The position numbers were made by a program, and so were the translations under genes. Of a stretch of 30,928 nucleotides of DNA, positions 15,255 to 22,191 are shown in pieces; position 1 is the stretch's first letter; every line of letters starts with the position of its first letter. The DNA is taken from the IMG/VR virus record IMGVR_UViG_3300042866_000128, positions 1 through 30,928 of that record; one strand, 5' to 3'. This DNA comes from a virus. The notes below the pieces were generated by a model, which searched no databases, had not been told where the DNA came from, and saw only the letters and a program-made list of their open reading frames with translations.

Positions 15255-15617
15255 ATGATAGTAACAACGTCAGACGCTGAGGTTAAGACATTCAGCTTAG
15301 TATTAAAAGACCCTGTAGTCACAAAGTGTGTACTTAGGGATGACTCACGCAACGTTTACTTTTTATATGATGTAGAAGGTGTGACTGAAGAGGAGTACTA
15401 CTATTCAGTTGAGGTAGACATAACAGACGATTTGCTTAATAACCGAGTTTACGACTTTAAGCTACTAAATGACGAAGACGAAATAATCTATTACGACCGT
15501 CTTTTTGTTACTGACATTCCAGCAAATGAATTTAGCGTTAACAAGCTACCAAATGGAGCAAGTATATACGTCTCACATAGTAGCGATAACGAATACATAA
15601 CTTATGGACAACAATAA
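15255..15617 (+). CDS. Conserved protein upstream of portal, function unknown
   Basis: 120 residues, acidic and beta-rich (FSLVLKDPVVTKCVLRDD, FYDVEGVTEEEYYYSVEV-like strands) with no recognised domain. It overlaps the portal start by 14 bases, so the two are probably coupled. The beta-sandwich-like makeup could suit a small virion protein or a chaperone for the portal. I cannot identify it beyond being part of the head gene block. Confidence 0.6.
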   Translation: MIVTTSDAEVKTFSLVLKDPVVTKCVLRDDSRNVYFLYDVEGVTEEEYYYSVEVDITDDLLNNRVYDFKLLNDEDEIIYYDRLFVTDIPANEFSVNKLPNGASIYVSHSSDNEYITYGQQ

Positions 15618-17343
15618 TTTCAACGTCAAGTTCATTGAACTTGCTAAATACGAAACTCCAGTAATCACAGAAGGCAAACGTGAGGACTGGGTAATGTATG
15701 GCGAGGACAATAACTACTTCCAGTATTTAATTGACAGATACACTTATTCTCCTACCAACAACGCAATCATTAACAACATAGTTAAGTTGGTTTACGGTAG
15801 AGGATTAAACGCTTTAGATGCGTCTAAAAAGCCTCAGCAGTATGCTCAGTTTATGACCATGTTCAATAAGGACTGTGTTCGTAAAATGATTATGGACTCT
15901 AAGATGCTTGGACAGTTTGCAATCCAAGTACATTACTCTAAAGACCATTCAGTAGTTAAGAAAGCGTATCATATACCTATACAGCTTTTAAGACCTGAGA
16001 AGTGTAATAAAGACGGTGAAATCGAAGCCTACTATTACTCGGACAACTGGGAAGACACTAAAAACTTTCCTCCTAAAAGAATCCCATCTTTCGGAACGTC
16101 AAAAGAGCAAGTAGAAATACTATACATTCGACCGTATTCTGTAGGTATGAAGTACTTCGCTTTGGTTGACTATCAAGGAGCTTTACCGTATGCAGTTTTA
16201 GAGCAAGAGATATCTGACTATCTAATCAACGAGGTTCAAAACGGTTTCTCAGGAACTAAGGTAATTAACTTTAACAACGGACTACCACCTGAGGAGGAGA
16301 TGGATGCTGTAGAAAGAAAGGTTCTAGGCAAATTGACTGGTTCAAAAGGTAAACGAGTGATAGTATCATTTAATCACTCAGAAGCTCAAAAGACTACCGT
16401 AGATGACATTCCGTTAAATGATGCACCTGAACACTATACATACCTTTCAGAGGAATGTATGCGTAAAATAATGCTAGGGCATAACGTTACGTCTCCTTTA
16501 CTATTTGGTATCAGCAGTAGCAACGGATTTAGCTCTAATGCAGATGAATTACAGAACTCGTTCATTCTATATTACAATATGGTTATCCAACCATACCAAG
16601 ATTTGATAATTGAGGCTATTGACCGTGTATTAGCAGTTAACGGTATCAGCTTAAAGCTGTATTTTGAGACGTTAAAACCTTTGGAATTTACTGACCCTAG
16701 CGGAAAGGTAGAAGAACCTACAGAACTCAGCTCTTTAGACAACGAAGTAGCAAGAGATTTAATCGCATTAGGAGAAGATGTGCCTGACAACTGGCTACTA
16801 ATAGACGAATCTCCTGTAGATTACGATAACGATGACGCAGAAAACGAACTACTAAAAGGAGAAAAGAAGTCTTTATTAAGCAGATTGGTTGAGCTTGTTA
16901 GCACAGGTACAGCTAGACCTAACTCAAATAGTGAACAAGACGACACTGTAGAAGGTGTTAAGTTCATTACACGATACGTTTACGCTGGTGAGACTACAGA
17001 CAAAAGCAGACCGTTCTGTAAAAAAATGATTGACGCTAAAAAAGTCTATCGTAAAGAGGACATTTTGCAGATGAGTAACCAACCAGTTAATGCTGGATGG
17101 GGAGCTAGGGGTGCTGATACTTATAACATTTGGTTCTATAAAGGTGGTGGTAACTGCCATCACAGATGGAACAAGCAAGTTTATGCCGCATTTGAAGGTA
17201 CAGGAATAGATGTTAACTCACCAAAGGCAAGACAAATAGCAGTAAGAAAGGCAGAGAAGTTCGGATATGTAGTTAAGAATGACCCTAAAGTCTCTACACT
17301 TCCTAAAGATATGCCTAATAACGGATTTTTACCTAAAGAATAA
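15604..17343 (+). CDS. Portal protein with fused C-terminal Cys/His domain
   Basis: 579 residues. The first 400 are portal-like: YGEDNNYFQYLIDRYTYSPT, NIVKLVYGRGLNA, a long alpha/beta body, and GISSSNGFSSNADELQNSFI in the stem/clip area. Residues about 452-540 form a separate module: YAGETTDKSRPFCKKM, then VNAGWGARGADTYNIWFYKG and GGNCHHRW. Its Cys, His-His and Trp pattern recalls the C-terminal part of MuF-type minor head proteins, so this may be a portal-MuF fusion. The portal is the DNA entry/exit ring and binds TerL. It lies downstream of capsid and tail tube, unlike the usual terminase-portal order. Confidence 0.8.
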   Translation: MDNNNFNVKFIELAKYETPVITEGKREDWVMYGEDNNYFQYLIDRYTYSPTNNAIINNIVKLVYGRGLNALDASKKPQQYAQFMTMFNKDCVRKMIMDSKMLGQFAIQVHYSKDHSVVKKAYHIPIQLLRPEKCNKDGEIEAYYYSDNWEDTKNFPPKRIPSFGTSKEQVEILYIRPYSVGMKYFALVDYQGALPYAVLEQEISDYLINEVQNGFSGTKVINFNNGLPPEEEMDAVERKVLGKLTGSKGKRVIVSFNHSEAQKTTVDDIPLNDAPEHYTYLSEECMRKIMLGHNVTSPLLFGISSSNGFSSNADELQNSFILYYNMVIQPYQDLIIEAIDRVLAVNGISLKLYFETLKPLEFTDPSGKVEEPTELSSLDNEVARDLIALGEDVPDNWLLIDESPVDYDNDDAENELLKGEKKSLLSRLVELVSTGTARPNSNSEQDDTVEGVKFITRYVYAGETTDKSRPFCKKMIDAKKVYRKEDILQMSNQPVNAGWGARGADTYNIWFYKGGGNCHHRWNKQVYAAFEGTGIDVNSPKARQIAVRKAEKFGYVVKNDPKVSTLPKDMPNNGFLPKE

Positions 17344-17840
17344 TGGAGGCTTTACTAATAACAAGAAACGACTTAGTTAAATTGACTGCGTTAGGAGGTA
17401 ACGTAGATACTGATAAATTCATTCAGTTCATCAAAATAGCTCAAGACATACACATACAAAACTATCTTGGTACAAGACTACTAGAGCGCATCAAAGACGA
17501 TATAGTTGATGACACACTAGCAGACCCATATTTAAGCCTTTTAGAGACGTATGTAAAGCCTATGCTTATTCATTGGGCAATGGTTGAGTATTTACCATTT
17601 GCAGCTTACACAATAGCTAATAAAGGCGTTTATAAACACAACTCAGAGAATGCTTCTAACGTTGAAAAAACGGAAGTAGATTACTTAGTAGAAAAAGAGC
17701 GAGACATAGCACAGCATTACACACAGAGGTTTATTGACTTTATGTGTAATTACTCAGCTCAATTCCCTGAGTACAACACAAATAGTAACGGTGAAGTTTC
17801 ACCTAGTTCAAACAATTACTTTTCAGGATGGCACATTTAA
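17343..17840 (+). CDS. Head-tail connector (DUF6712-like)
   Basis: 165 residues, mostly helical: LLITRNDLVKLTALGGNVDT, FIKIAQDIHIQNYLGTRL, then VKPMLIHWAMVEYLPFAAY. This order of helices with an IHIQNYLGT motif is typical of the DUF6712/gp6-like head-tail connector proteins of Bacteroidota phages. It would form the adaptor ring under the portal, which is the gene immediately upstream (one-base overlap). The C-terminal 25 residues are Ser/Asn-rich and probably flexible. Confidence 0.75.
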   Translation: MEALLITRNDLVKLTALGGNVDTDKFIQFIKIAQDIHIQNYLGTRLLERIKDDIVDDTLADPYLSLLETYVKPMLIHWAMVEYLPFAAYTIANKGVYKHNSENASNVEKTEVDYLVEKERDIAQHYTQRFIDFMCNYSAQFPEYNTNSNGEVSPSSNNYFSGWHI

Positions 17841-17926
17841 AGATTTACAAGCCTAAACAAGACAACGTAGTTAAATTAATGGTTTACCTTAACTCTATTA
17901 AAAATGGCGGTAAAAAAGATAAGTGA
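17828..17926 (+). CDS. Possible tiny protein bridging connector and fibre genes
   Basis: 32 residues from ATG 17828 to TGA 17924-17926, sequence beginning AHLKIYKPKQDNVVKLMVYL. It overlaps both neighbours (13 bases with the connector, 23 with the following gene) and fills the gap of 63 bases. It looks protein-like and is basic, but the length gives little statistical support. No family recognised. Confidence 0.45.
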   Translation: MAHLKIYKPKQDNVVKLMVYLNSIKNGGKKDK

Positions 17927-18356
17927 ATTTACACAAGCGAACAATGTAAACAACCTTGACTTAGTATTAATCAGTCAGGAGGACTCAGGTAACTATGAAA
18001 GCAAGTATGCAGAAAGTTCTGCTTTACGTTCAATTGGTGCATATACGTTTGTTTGTGGTATTAGTCAAAATGGTACTTCAGCTCCTAACTTGACAGATAA
18101 CTTTAACAACTACGGAGACTCTCCAGTAGCTACATATATTGGTGTTGGTGAGTACAAAATAACAGGTTTCAACAACTTACTTACTCCAGCTACTCACATA
18201 GAGATTAATCTAAACGCATTGCCTACAACAGACCATATAAGAACGGATTATATAGATAGTGACACTATTGCAATAAGAACTACCGTCTCAGGAACGCCAG
18301 CAAATGGCGTGATGAATGTAGACGGTTTGTACCTTAAAGTAACTACATACATATAA
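17904..18356 (+). CDS. Virion protein with fibre-type N-terminal anchor
   Basis: 150 residues. The start AVKKISEFTQANNVNNLDLV, then ISQEDSGNYESKYAE, resembles the short N-terminal anchor found on many phage tail fibres and spikes (KKISEL.Q...L...D.....Q.G...K). The rest is a beta-rich domain with ATYIGVGEYKITGFNNL. It is followed by two further small fibre-like proteins, so it may belong to the receptor-binding assembly. No enzymatic motif is seen. Confidence 0.6.
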   Translation: MAVKKISEFTQANNVNNLDLVLISQEDSGNYESKYAESSALRSIGAYTFVCGISQNGTSAPNLTDNFNNYGDSPVATYIGVGEYKITGFNNLLTPATHIEINLNALPTTDHIRTDYIDSDTIAIRTTVSGTPANGVMNVDGLYLKVTTYI

Positions 18357-18387
18357 CAAAACACGGATTATTAGTTAATTAATTATG
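18356..18387 (+). repeat. AT-rich leader repeat, copy 2
   Basis: Second copy of the leader seen at 3281-3312. The last 15 bases before and including the ATG at 18385 are identical to those at 3298-3312. See the finding on this pair. Confidence 0.5.
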
Positions 18388-18597
18388 AGCAATACAATAG
18401 GATGGGGAGAAGGTGCAATAAACAACACTATTAGTTGGGGTGATTCTGCGTCTAATTCTAATGGATATGGTAGTGTATATACTACTTCATGGAGTGGAGA
18501 AACTGATTTGGTTAACGGAGTATCAATTCTAACTGTAGATACTACATCTTATAAAGCTGATTCTACTATGTTAACTGCTGATATATATTACATTTAA
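18385..18597 (+). CDS. Small Gly/Ser/Trp-rich virion-type protein
   Basis: 70 residues with near-repeats: NTIGWGEGAINNTISWGDSA, so the unit NTI-W-G occurs twice in 20 residues, followed by GYGSVYTTSWSGETDL. Such N-T-I-G-W-G proteins occur in Bacteroidota phages near the fibre genes, function unknown to me. The repeats suggest a short beta-structured virion component. It has a strong AT-rich leader and is followed 10 bases later by the fibre gene. Confidence 0.6.
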   Translation: MSNTIGWGEGAINNTISWGDSASNSNGYGSVYTTSWSGETDLVNGVSILTVDTTSYKADSTMLTADIYYI

Positions 18598-18607
18598 AAT
18601 ATAAAAA

Positions 18608-19342
18608 ATGGCTAAACAAACAATAAACGTAGGTACTACTGCAAACGATGGCACAGGAGATGCTCTGCGTAATGCCTTTATAAAATCAAACTCGAACTTT
18701 GATGAGTTATACGATGGCAAACAAAATTCACTCACTTTAACCACAACTGGAACAAGCGGAGCGGCTACGTTAGTGGGTTCTACTTTGAATATTCCGCAAT
18801 ATAGTGGGGGTGCAAGTGGATTGCAAGGAATACACGCTTTAGTACCTTTAGCAAGTGGTGAACAAACAAACTCAGCTGTAACTACACAATCAATGTCATC
18901 ATCAGCGATGGTTGCAAATAGATTGTACGCTTATCCATTTATTCCAGCTCAAAATATTACAACATCAAACCTTTATATCAATGTTCAAGGTTCTTTGGCT
19001 GGTTCATTAGCAAGAATTTTAATTTATTCTGATTTGAATGGAAGACCAGACCAAAAACTTTACGAAAGTTCAAATTTAGATTGCTCAACAAATGGTCAAA
19101 AAACAGCAACAACAACATTTAATTTTGTGGCTGGTACAAGATATTGGCTTACACTTCACTCTTCATCAACTCAAACATTAAGTTCATTTGCAACTACATC
19201 TCTAATTAATATAAAAACAACTTTAATATCAATGGGAGTATATTATTATGATGCTCCAACTTTTGGAAGCGCACCAACAACATTTTCAATTGTAGGAACT
19301 CAAAGTACAGCAGCACCATTTATAGGAATAACTAAAGCATAA
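18608..19342 (+). CDS. Candidate tail fibre/receptor-binding protein
   Basis: 244 residues. The first 30 residues contain INVGTTANDGTGDALRNAF (5-23), then NSNFDELY, a recurrent N-terminal motif of phage fibre and spike proteins. A short collagen-like/Gly linker region (about 45-75, with LNIPQYSGG) joins it to a beta-sandwich-like C-terminal domain of about 170 residues with aromatic and Thr-rich strands. Part of this gene from about 18,800 on is more AT-rich and uses different codons (CAA and AAA runs), which suggests exchange of the receptor-binding domain. It would contact the host surface. Confidence 0.65.
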   Translation: MAKQTINVGTTANDGTGDALRNAFIKSNSNFDELYDGKQNSLTLTTTGTSGAATLVGSTLNIPQYSGGASGLQGIHALVPLASGEQTNSAVTTQSMSSSAMVANRLYAYPFIPAQNITTSNLYINVQGSLAGSLARILIYSDLNGRPDQKLYESSNLDCSTNGQKTATTTFNFVAGTRYWLTLHSSSTQTLSSFATTSLINIKTTLISMGVYYYDAPTFGSAPTTFSIVGTQSTAAPFIGITKA

Positions 19343-19345
19343 ATT

Positions 19346-19501
19346 ATGGCACAAGTAAGAAACGAAATATACGATGACAACGGACTTATAAGAGTTGAGT
19401 ATATCGAAGTAGAAGAGCCAACGGCAGAGGAGTTAGTAGCAGAAAAAGAAGCTCAATTGTTAGCTTTGTACGAAGAGTTAAAAGCACTTAAAGGAGAGTA
19501 A
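19346..19501 (+). CDS. Small acidic protein after the fibre gene
   Basis: 51 residues from ATG 19346 to TAA 19499-19501. Sequence begins AQVRNEIYDDNGLIRVEYIE and ends in a Leu/Glu/Ala coiled-coil helix (LLALYEELKALKGE). The gene lies 4 bases after the fibre stop and 3 bases before the holin-like gene, leaving no other coding option in this gap. Its place suggests a fibre chaperone or a small lysis accessory protein, but no family is recognised. Confidence 0.65.
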   Translation: MAQVRNEIYDDNGLIRVEYIEVEEPTAEELVAEKEAQLLALYEELKALKGE

Positions 19502-19504
19502 CCG

Positions 19505-19735
19505 ATGACAGCAATTACCTTTCTTGACCTAATTAAAAAAAACGGAGTTAGCGGATTACTGGCAATAGGACTTTTCTACACTAACGAAAGGCTCAATAAG
19601 GTAGAACAAGAGTTATATAGATGCTACGATAAAATGAGCGCATATAACGAGGTTGGTAATCGTTATCCTAAAGGATTGGATTACTACGCTGTAATACCAA
19701 AAGAAATAGCAATAGAGCAAAAAAAACAAGCGTAA
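19505..19735 (+). CDS. Holin-like small membrane protein (BhlA type)
   Basis: 76 residues. Residues about 4-25 form one hydrophobic segment (FLDLIKKNGVSGLLAIGLFY) followed by charged coiled coil (TNERLNKVEQELYRCYDKM). A single N-terminal membrane helix then a helix with an ERL...E.L..CY pattern is the plan of BhlA/UviB-type holin-like proteins. It sits two genes before a probable lysis enzyme. It would sit in the inner membrane and help release that enzyme. An AAAGGAG lies about 9 bases before the ATG, unusual for a Bacteroidota leader but within upstream coding sequence. Confidence 0.6.
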   Translation: MTAITFLDLIKKNGVSGLLAIGLFYTNERLNKVEQELYRCYDKMSAYNEVGNRYPKGLDYYAVIPKEIAIEQKKQA

Positions 19736-19987
19736 ATGGCTTTAAAAAGTACAGAAAGGCGTGTGGATGAACTTGAAATAAACAAGCAAGATGCTTTAGT
19801 TTCAGGTGAAAATATACGCACTGTTAATGGTGAAAGTATTTTAGGCGAAGGTGACATTGAAATATTAGCTGCTGCTGTGTGGGGAAGTATAACAGGTAGA
19901 CTAGCAGACCAATTAGATTTAAAAGCAGCACTAGACTCAAAGGTTAATACAGGAGGCAATATAACTGCCGACATGACACGCATTTAA
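19736..19987 (+). CDS. Small protein with fibre-type 'NGESILGEGDI' motif
   Basis: 83 residues. After a short coiled coil (ERRVDELEINKQDALVSG) it has IRTVNGESILGEGDIEIL and WGSITGRLADQLDLKAALDSK. Both motifs are frequent at the joints of phage tail fibre and spike proteins, where they form short trimeric beta/coil adaptors. Here they stand alone, between the holin-like gene and the lysis candidate, with a 1-base gap to each. It may be a truncated fibre part or an adaptor that completes the fibre. Confidence 0.6.
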   Translation: MALKSTERRVDELEINKQDALVSGENIRTVNGESILGEGDIEILAAAVWGSITGRLADQLDLKAALDSKVNTGGNITADMTRI

Positions 19988-19988
19988 T

Positions 19989-20531
19989 ATGGTTAGAGCA
20001 TATAAAGATAAAGAGCTTTTAGATAGAGTTAAAAGCCTTGTTAATTTTCAGTACGTTCCGCATGACGTTTGGATTCTCGGAGTAAGGTCTAACGAAGACT
20101 TGACTGACAAGTACGATGACAAGTTCTATGTGTTCAAAGGTGAGCAGTTTTTAATGGTAGCTGCTGGAACTACAAACAAAGGTTTAAAAGGAACTGCTGT
20201 TATGATGGCTGATATGTGGCACTACGACTGTTATCGCTACGGACTTCATAAAGGCAAGATGCCAGCTCTACGTCAGGTCAAAGGCATTCCATATACAAGA
20301 GACTTTGATAAAGACGGTAAAACAGATGTAGTAGGAGAAGTATATACTAACAATATATACATGAACTTTCACGGTTCTACTTATAACTTTGGTTCAGCTA
20401 ACGTATCTCCTCGCATTGGTGGGTGGTCAGAAGGCTGTCAAGTAGTTCAGAACAACGCACACTACGAAAGAATCATTAAACTCTGCAAGAATCAAAAGAG
20501 CGTATCTTACTGCCTCATAAATGAATTTTAA
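19989..20531 (+). CDS. Candidate endolysin with YkuD (L,D-transpeptidase)-like SEGC motif
   Basis: 180 residues. The C-terminal half has NFHGSTYNFG with H128 and then GGWSEGCQVV with S147 and C150. A His followed by SxGC is the catalytic signature of the YkuD L,D-transpeptidase fold, in which Cys is the nucleophile. Phage proteins with this motif are taken to attack peptidoglycan cross-links or stem peptides. The N-terminal half (VRAYKDKELLDRVKSL) may be a substrate or wall-binding domain. No signal peptide is seen, which agrees with release through the neighbouring holin-like protein. Enzyme activity is inferred. Confidence 0.65.
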   Translation: MVRAYKDKELLDRVKSLVNFQYVPHDVWILGVRSNEDLTDKYDDKFYVFKGEQFLMVAAGTTNKGLKGTAVMMADMWHYDCYRYGLHKGKMPALRQVKGIPYTRDFDKDGKTDVVGEVYTNNIYMNFHGSTYNFGSANVSPRIGGWSEGCQVVQNNAHYERIIKLCKNQKSVSYCLINEF

Positions 20532-20545
20532 CGCACTCTACATAT

Positions 20546-20575
20546 TTTTCGGTATATTGCTTCCGAATTATTTTA
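20546..20575 (+). promoter_or_regulatory. Small hairpin between lysis gene and next CDS
   Basis: TTCGG (20548-20552) pairs with CCGAA (20563-20567) around a 10-base loop and is followed by TTATTTT. It could be a weak terminator or a leader structure. The loop holds a poor match to a -7 box, so a promoter here is doubtful. Confidence 0.3.
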
Positions 20576-20598
20576 ACAACCTTTTAAAACGCTTAAAA

Positions 20599-20832
20599 AT
20601 GGCTAAGAAAAAGAAAAAAGACTTAGACGTCAATATCGACACTAAGAACATTGACATTAAGATTTCACGAAAAGACGGTAAATTAAAAGCAGAGATAGAT
20701 ACTCCTATCATTGACGCACAGATAACAAAAGACGAAGTAAACGGACTTGACGTAGACGTAACAGTAGACGAGAAAGCTCCAAAAGTATTAGGTAATATCA
20801 TAGCTCGTATTATTAAGAAAGCTAGAGGATAA
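20599..20832 (+). CDS. Small basic beta-rich protein of unknown function
   Basis: 77 residues from ATG 20599. It starts AKKKKKDLDVNIDTKNIDIK and continues with alternating charged and hydrophobic strands (IKISRKDGKLKAEIDTP, VNGLDVDVTVDEKAP). The same frame is open further upstream to ATG 20521, which would add 26 hydrophobic residues (NALYIFFGILLPNYF) and make a membrane-anchored form overlapping the lysis gene. I prefer 20599 because of the AT-rich leader and hairpin before it. Its stop overlaps the next start (TAATG). No family recognised. Confidence 0.6.
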   Translation: MAKKKKKDLDVNIDTKNIDIKISRKDGKLKAEIDTPIIDAQITKDEVNGLDVDVTVDEKAPKVLGNIIARIIKKARG

Positions 20833-21689
20833 TGCAAGTTATAAAGCACTCTCGTAACATCCACGAATTAGTAGTAGATGGTAACGAGGCACAGGTAGCT
20901 ATGCTATCAGATATCCATTGGGACAACCCACATTGTGACTGGGACTTACTCCGTAAACATCTAGACTACTGCGTAAAGCATAATATTCCTGTAATGGTAA
21001 ACGGGGACTTTTTCTGCATGATGCAGGGGCGCGGCGATAATCGTAGGAACAAATCTGAGATAAGACCTGAACATAATAACGCTAGGTACTTAGATTCTAT
21101 CGTAGAGACTGCTGTAGAATGGTGGTCACCTTATGCACATATATTAACCGTGTTAGGCTACGGAAACCATGAGACTGCTATCATTAAGTTTCAAGAAACA
21201 GACTTACTACAGAGATTTGTTGACCTACTTAACTACAAGAACGGTTCTAACGTACACACTGGAGGTTATGGTGGTTGGTTCTTTATCCGTCAGAATTTAA
21301 CAACTACACAACGCAAATCAACTAAGGTTAAATACTTTCACGGCTCAGGTGGTGGAGGTGTAGTTACTAAAGGAGCGTTGAACCTTACTAGAGCTTTAGA
21401 GATGTTTGAAGGCATGGATGTGTTCACTATGGGTCACATTCACGAGAACGCTGCTAGAAATGACGTTAGAGAGCAAGTACATACACATCCAAAAAGCGGA
21501 CACTCTGTAGAGCATAAACGAATACATTTAATGCTTACAGGAACGTACAAAGAAGAGTATCAGGATGGATTTAGCGGATGGCACGTTGAAAGAGGCGCAC
21601 CACCAAAGCCATTAGGGGGCAGAATATTAAAGATACACACACCTTTTCACGATAAAACAATCGTAGATAGCACTCAGTTTCCAATTTAA
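20832..21689 (+). CDS. Calcineurin-like metallophosphoesterase
   Basis: 285 residues with the full set of metallophosphoesterase motifs: SDIHWDN (D27, H29), NGDFF (D59), GYGNHE (N112, H113), FHGSG (H170) and MGHIHE (H202, H204). These ligands form a two-metal centre that hydrolyses phosphodiesters or phosphomonoesters. The substrate is not predictable; nucleases, cyclic nucleotide phosphodiesterases and protein phosphatases share this fold. It is the last gene of the late unit, after the lysis genes and before a strong terminator. There is no signal peptide, so it should act in the cytoplasm. A counter-defence or nucleic-acid role is possible. Confidence 0.85.
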   Translation: MQVIKHSRNIHELVVDGNEAQVAMLSDIHWDNPHCDWDLLRKHLDYCVKHNIPVMVNGDFFCMMQGRGDNRRNKSEIRPEHNNARYLDSIVETAVEWWSPYAHILTVLGYGNHETAIIKFQETDLLQRFVDLLNYKNGSNVHTGGYGGWFFIRQNLTTTQRKSTKVKYFHGSGGGGVVTKGALNLTRALEMFEGMDVFTMGHIHENAARNDVREQVHTHPKSGHSVEHKRIHLMLTGTYKEEYQDGFSGWHVERGAPPKPLGGRILKIHTPFHDKTIVDSTQFPI

Positions 21690-21692
21690 TTG

Positions 21693-21700
21693 TATATTTG
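21693..21700 (+). promoter_or_regulatory. Isolated TATATTTG box before the late terminator
   Basis: An exact TATATTTG lies four bases after the phosphoesterase stop, but there is no TTTG about 20 bases upstream. A transcript from here would be only about 50 bases long before it reaches the terminator at 21733. It may be chance or the start of a very short RNA. Confidence 0.25.
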
Positions 21701-21732
21701 AGCATTCCAATTTTTCATAGATTCTTGCTTTA

Positions 21733-21756
21733 GCCCCTAGAAATAGGGGTTTTTTG
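21733..21756 (+). terminator. Strong terminator ending the late operon
   Basis: CCCCTA (21734-21739), a GAAA tetraloop, TAGGGG (21744-21749), then six or more T. This perfect stem with a stable GNRA loop follows the last late gene by about 45 bases and separates it from the early promoter. Confidence 0.9.
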
Positions 21757-21793
21757 TTTCCCGATAAAAAAAAATGTTGAAAAAGTTTGTTTT

Positions 21794-21826
21794 TTTGTTG
21801 ATATATCAAAATAAGTATTATATTTG
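21794..21826 (+). promoter_or_regulatory. Early promoter (Bacteroidota consensus)
   Basis: TTTG (21794-21797), a 21-base spacer and TATATTTG (21819-21826). This fits the established Bacteroidota primary sigma consensus (TTTG about -33, TAnnTTTG about -7). The transcript should start near 21832, about 20 bases before the first small ORF of the early region. It is the best promoter in the window. Confidence 0.8.
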
Positions 21827-21850
21827 CATATAACATTAAAGCAAAACACA

Positions 21851-21919
21851 ATGAAAAGACGAGTATTTTTAGCATGGGTAATCCTTACAGTATTAATCGG
21901 TTTAATTGAGCAGATATGA
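21851..21919 (+). CDS. 22-residue single-span membrane micro-protein
   Basis: ATG 21851 to TGA 21917-21919. The sequence starts KRR and continues with one hydrophobic helix (VFLAWVILTVLIGLI), ending EQI. It is the first ORF after the early promoter and its stop overlaps the ATG of the next gene as ATGA, a sign of translational coupling. It could be a leader peptide that only opens translation of the next gene, or a small membrane-acting early protein such as a host-takeover or superinfection factor. No homology is claimed. Confidence 0.5.
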   Translation: MKRRVFLAWVILTVLIGLIEQI

Positions 21920-22191
21920 TTTGTTTAGATTGTCAGGGAGAAGGTACAATAGAATACCTTAAAGAATGTGGTAGGTCAGCATCTGACTGCTGCGGTGGAT
22001 GTTTTCAAACAGAGAAGTGTGAAACGTGTTACGGTTACGGAGATGTCACAGCAGATTTAGGTGACGAACTCGGACAACGCTACGAAGACATAATTAAGTC
22101 AGCATCTGTAAACTATGCAGCACACGAAAAGCTGATTCAGAGCTTAGAGAATGAATTATTTGAACACCTTAAATACGAAAGATACAGATGA
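21916..22191 (+). CDS. DnaJ-type zinc-ribbon small protein
   Basis: 91 residues. The N-terminal 42 residues hold CLDCQGEG (C3, C6), C18, C25, C26, C29 and CETCYGYG (C35, C38). CxxCxGxG pairs are the hallmark of the DnaJ cysteine-rich zinc domain. The C-terminal half is a helix. It probably binds one or two zinc ions and interacts with protein or nucleic acid. Stand-alone DnaJ-like zinc proteins are common in phage early regions with unknown function. It starts by ATGA overlap with the membrane micro-protein. Confidence 0.7.
   Translation: MICLDCQGEGTIEYLKECGRSASDCCGGCFQTEKCETCYGYGDVTADLGDELGQRYEDIIKSASVNYAAHEKLIQSLENELFEHLKYERYR

Noticed and set aside
20521-20598. Upstream start giving a membrane-anchored form of the 20599 gene
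   Set aside because: It would overlap the lysis gene and read through a hairpin and an AT-rich leader. Kept only as an alternative in the feature note.
21131-21139. DnaA box (TTATGCACA)
   Set aside because: A single match inside the metallophosphoesterase coding sequence; no cluster or AT-rich unwinding region nearby.
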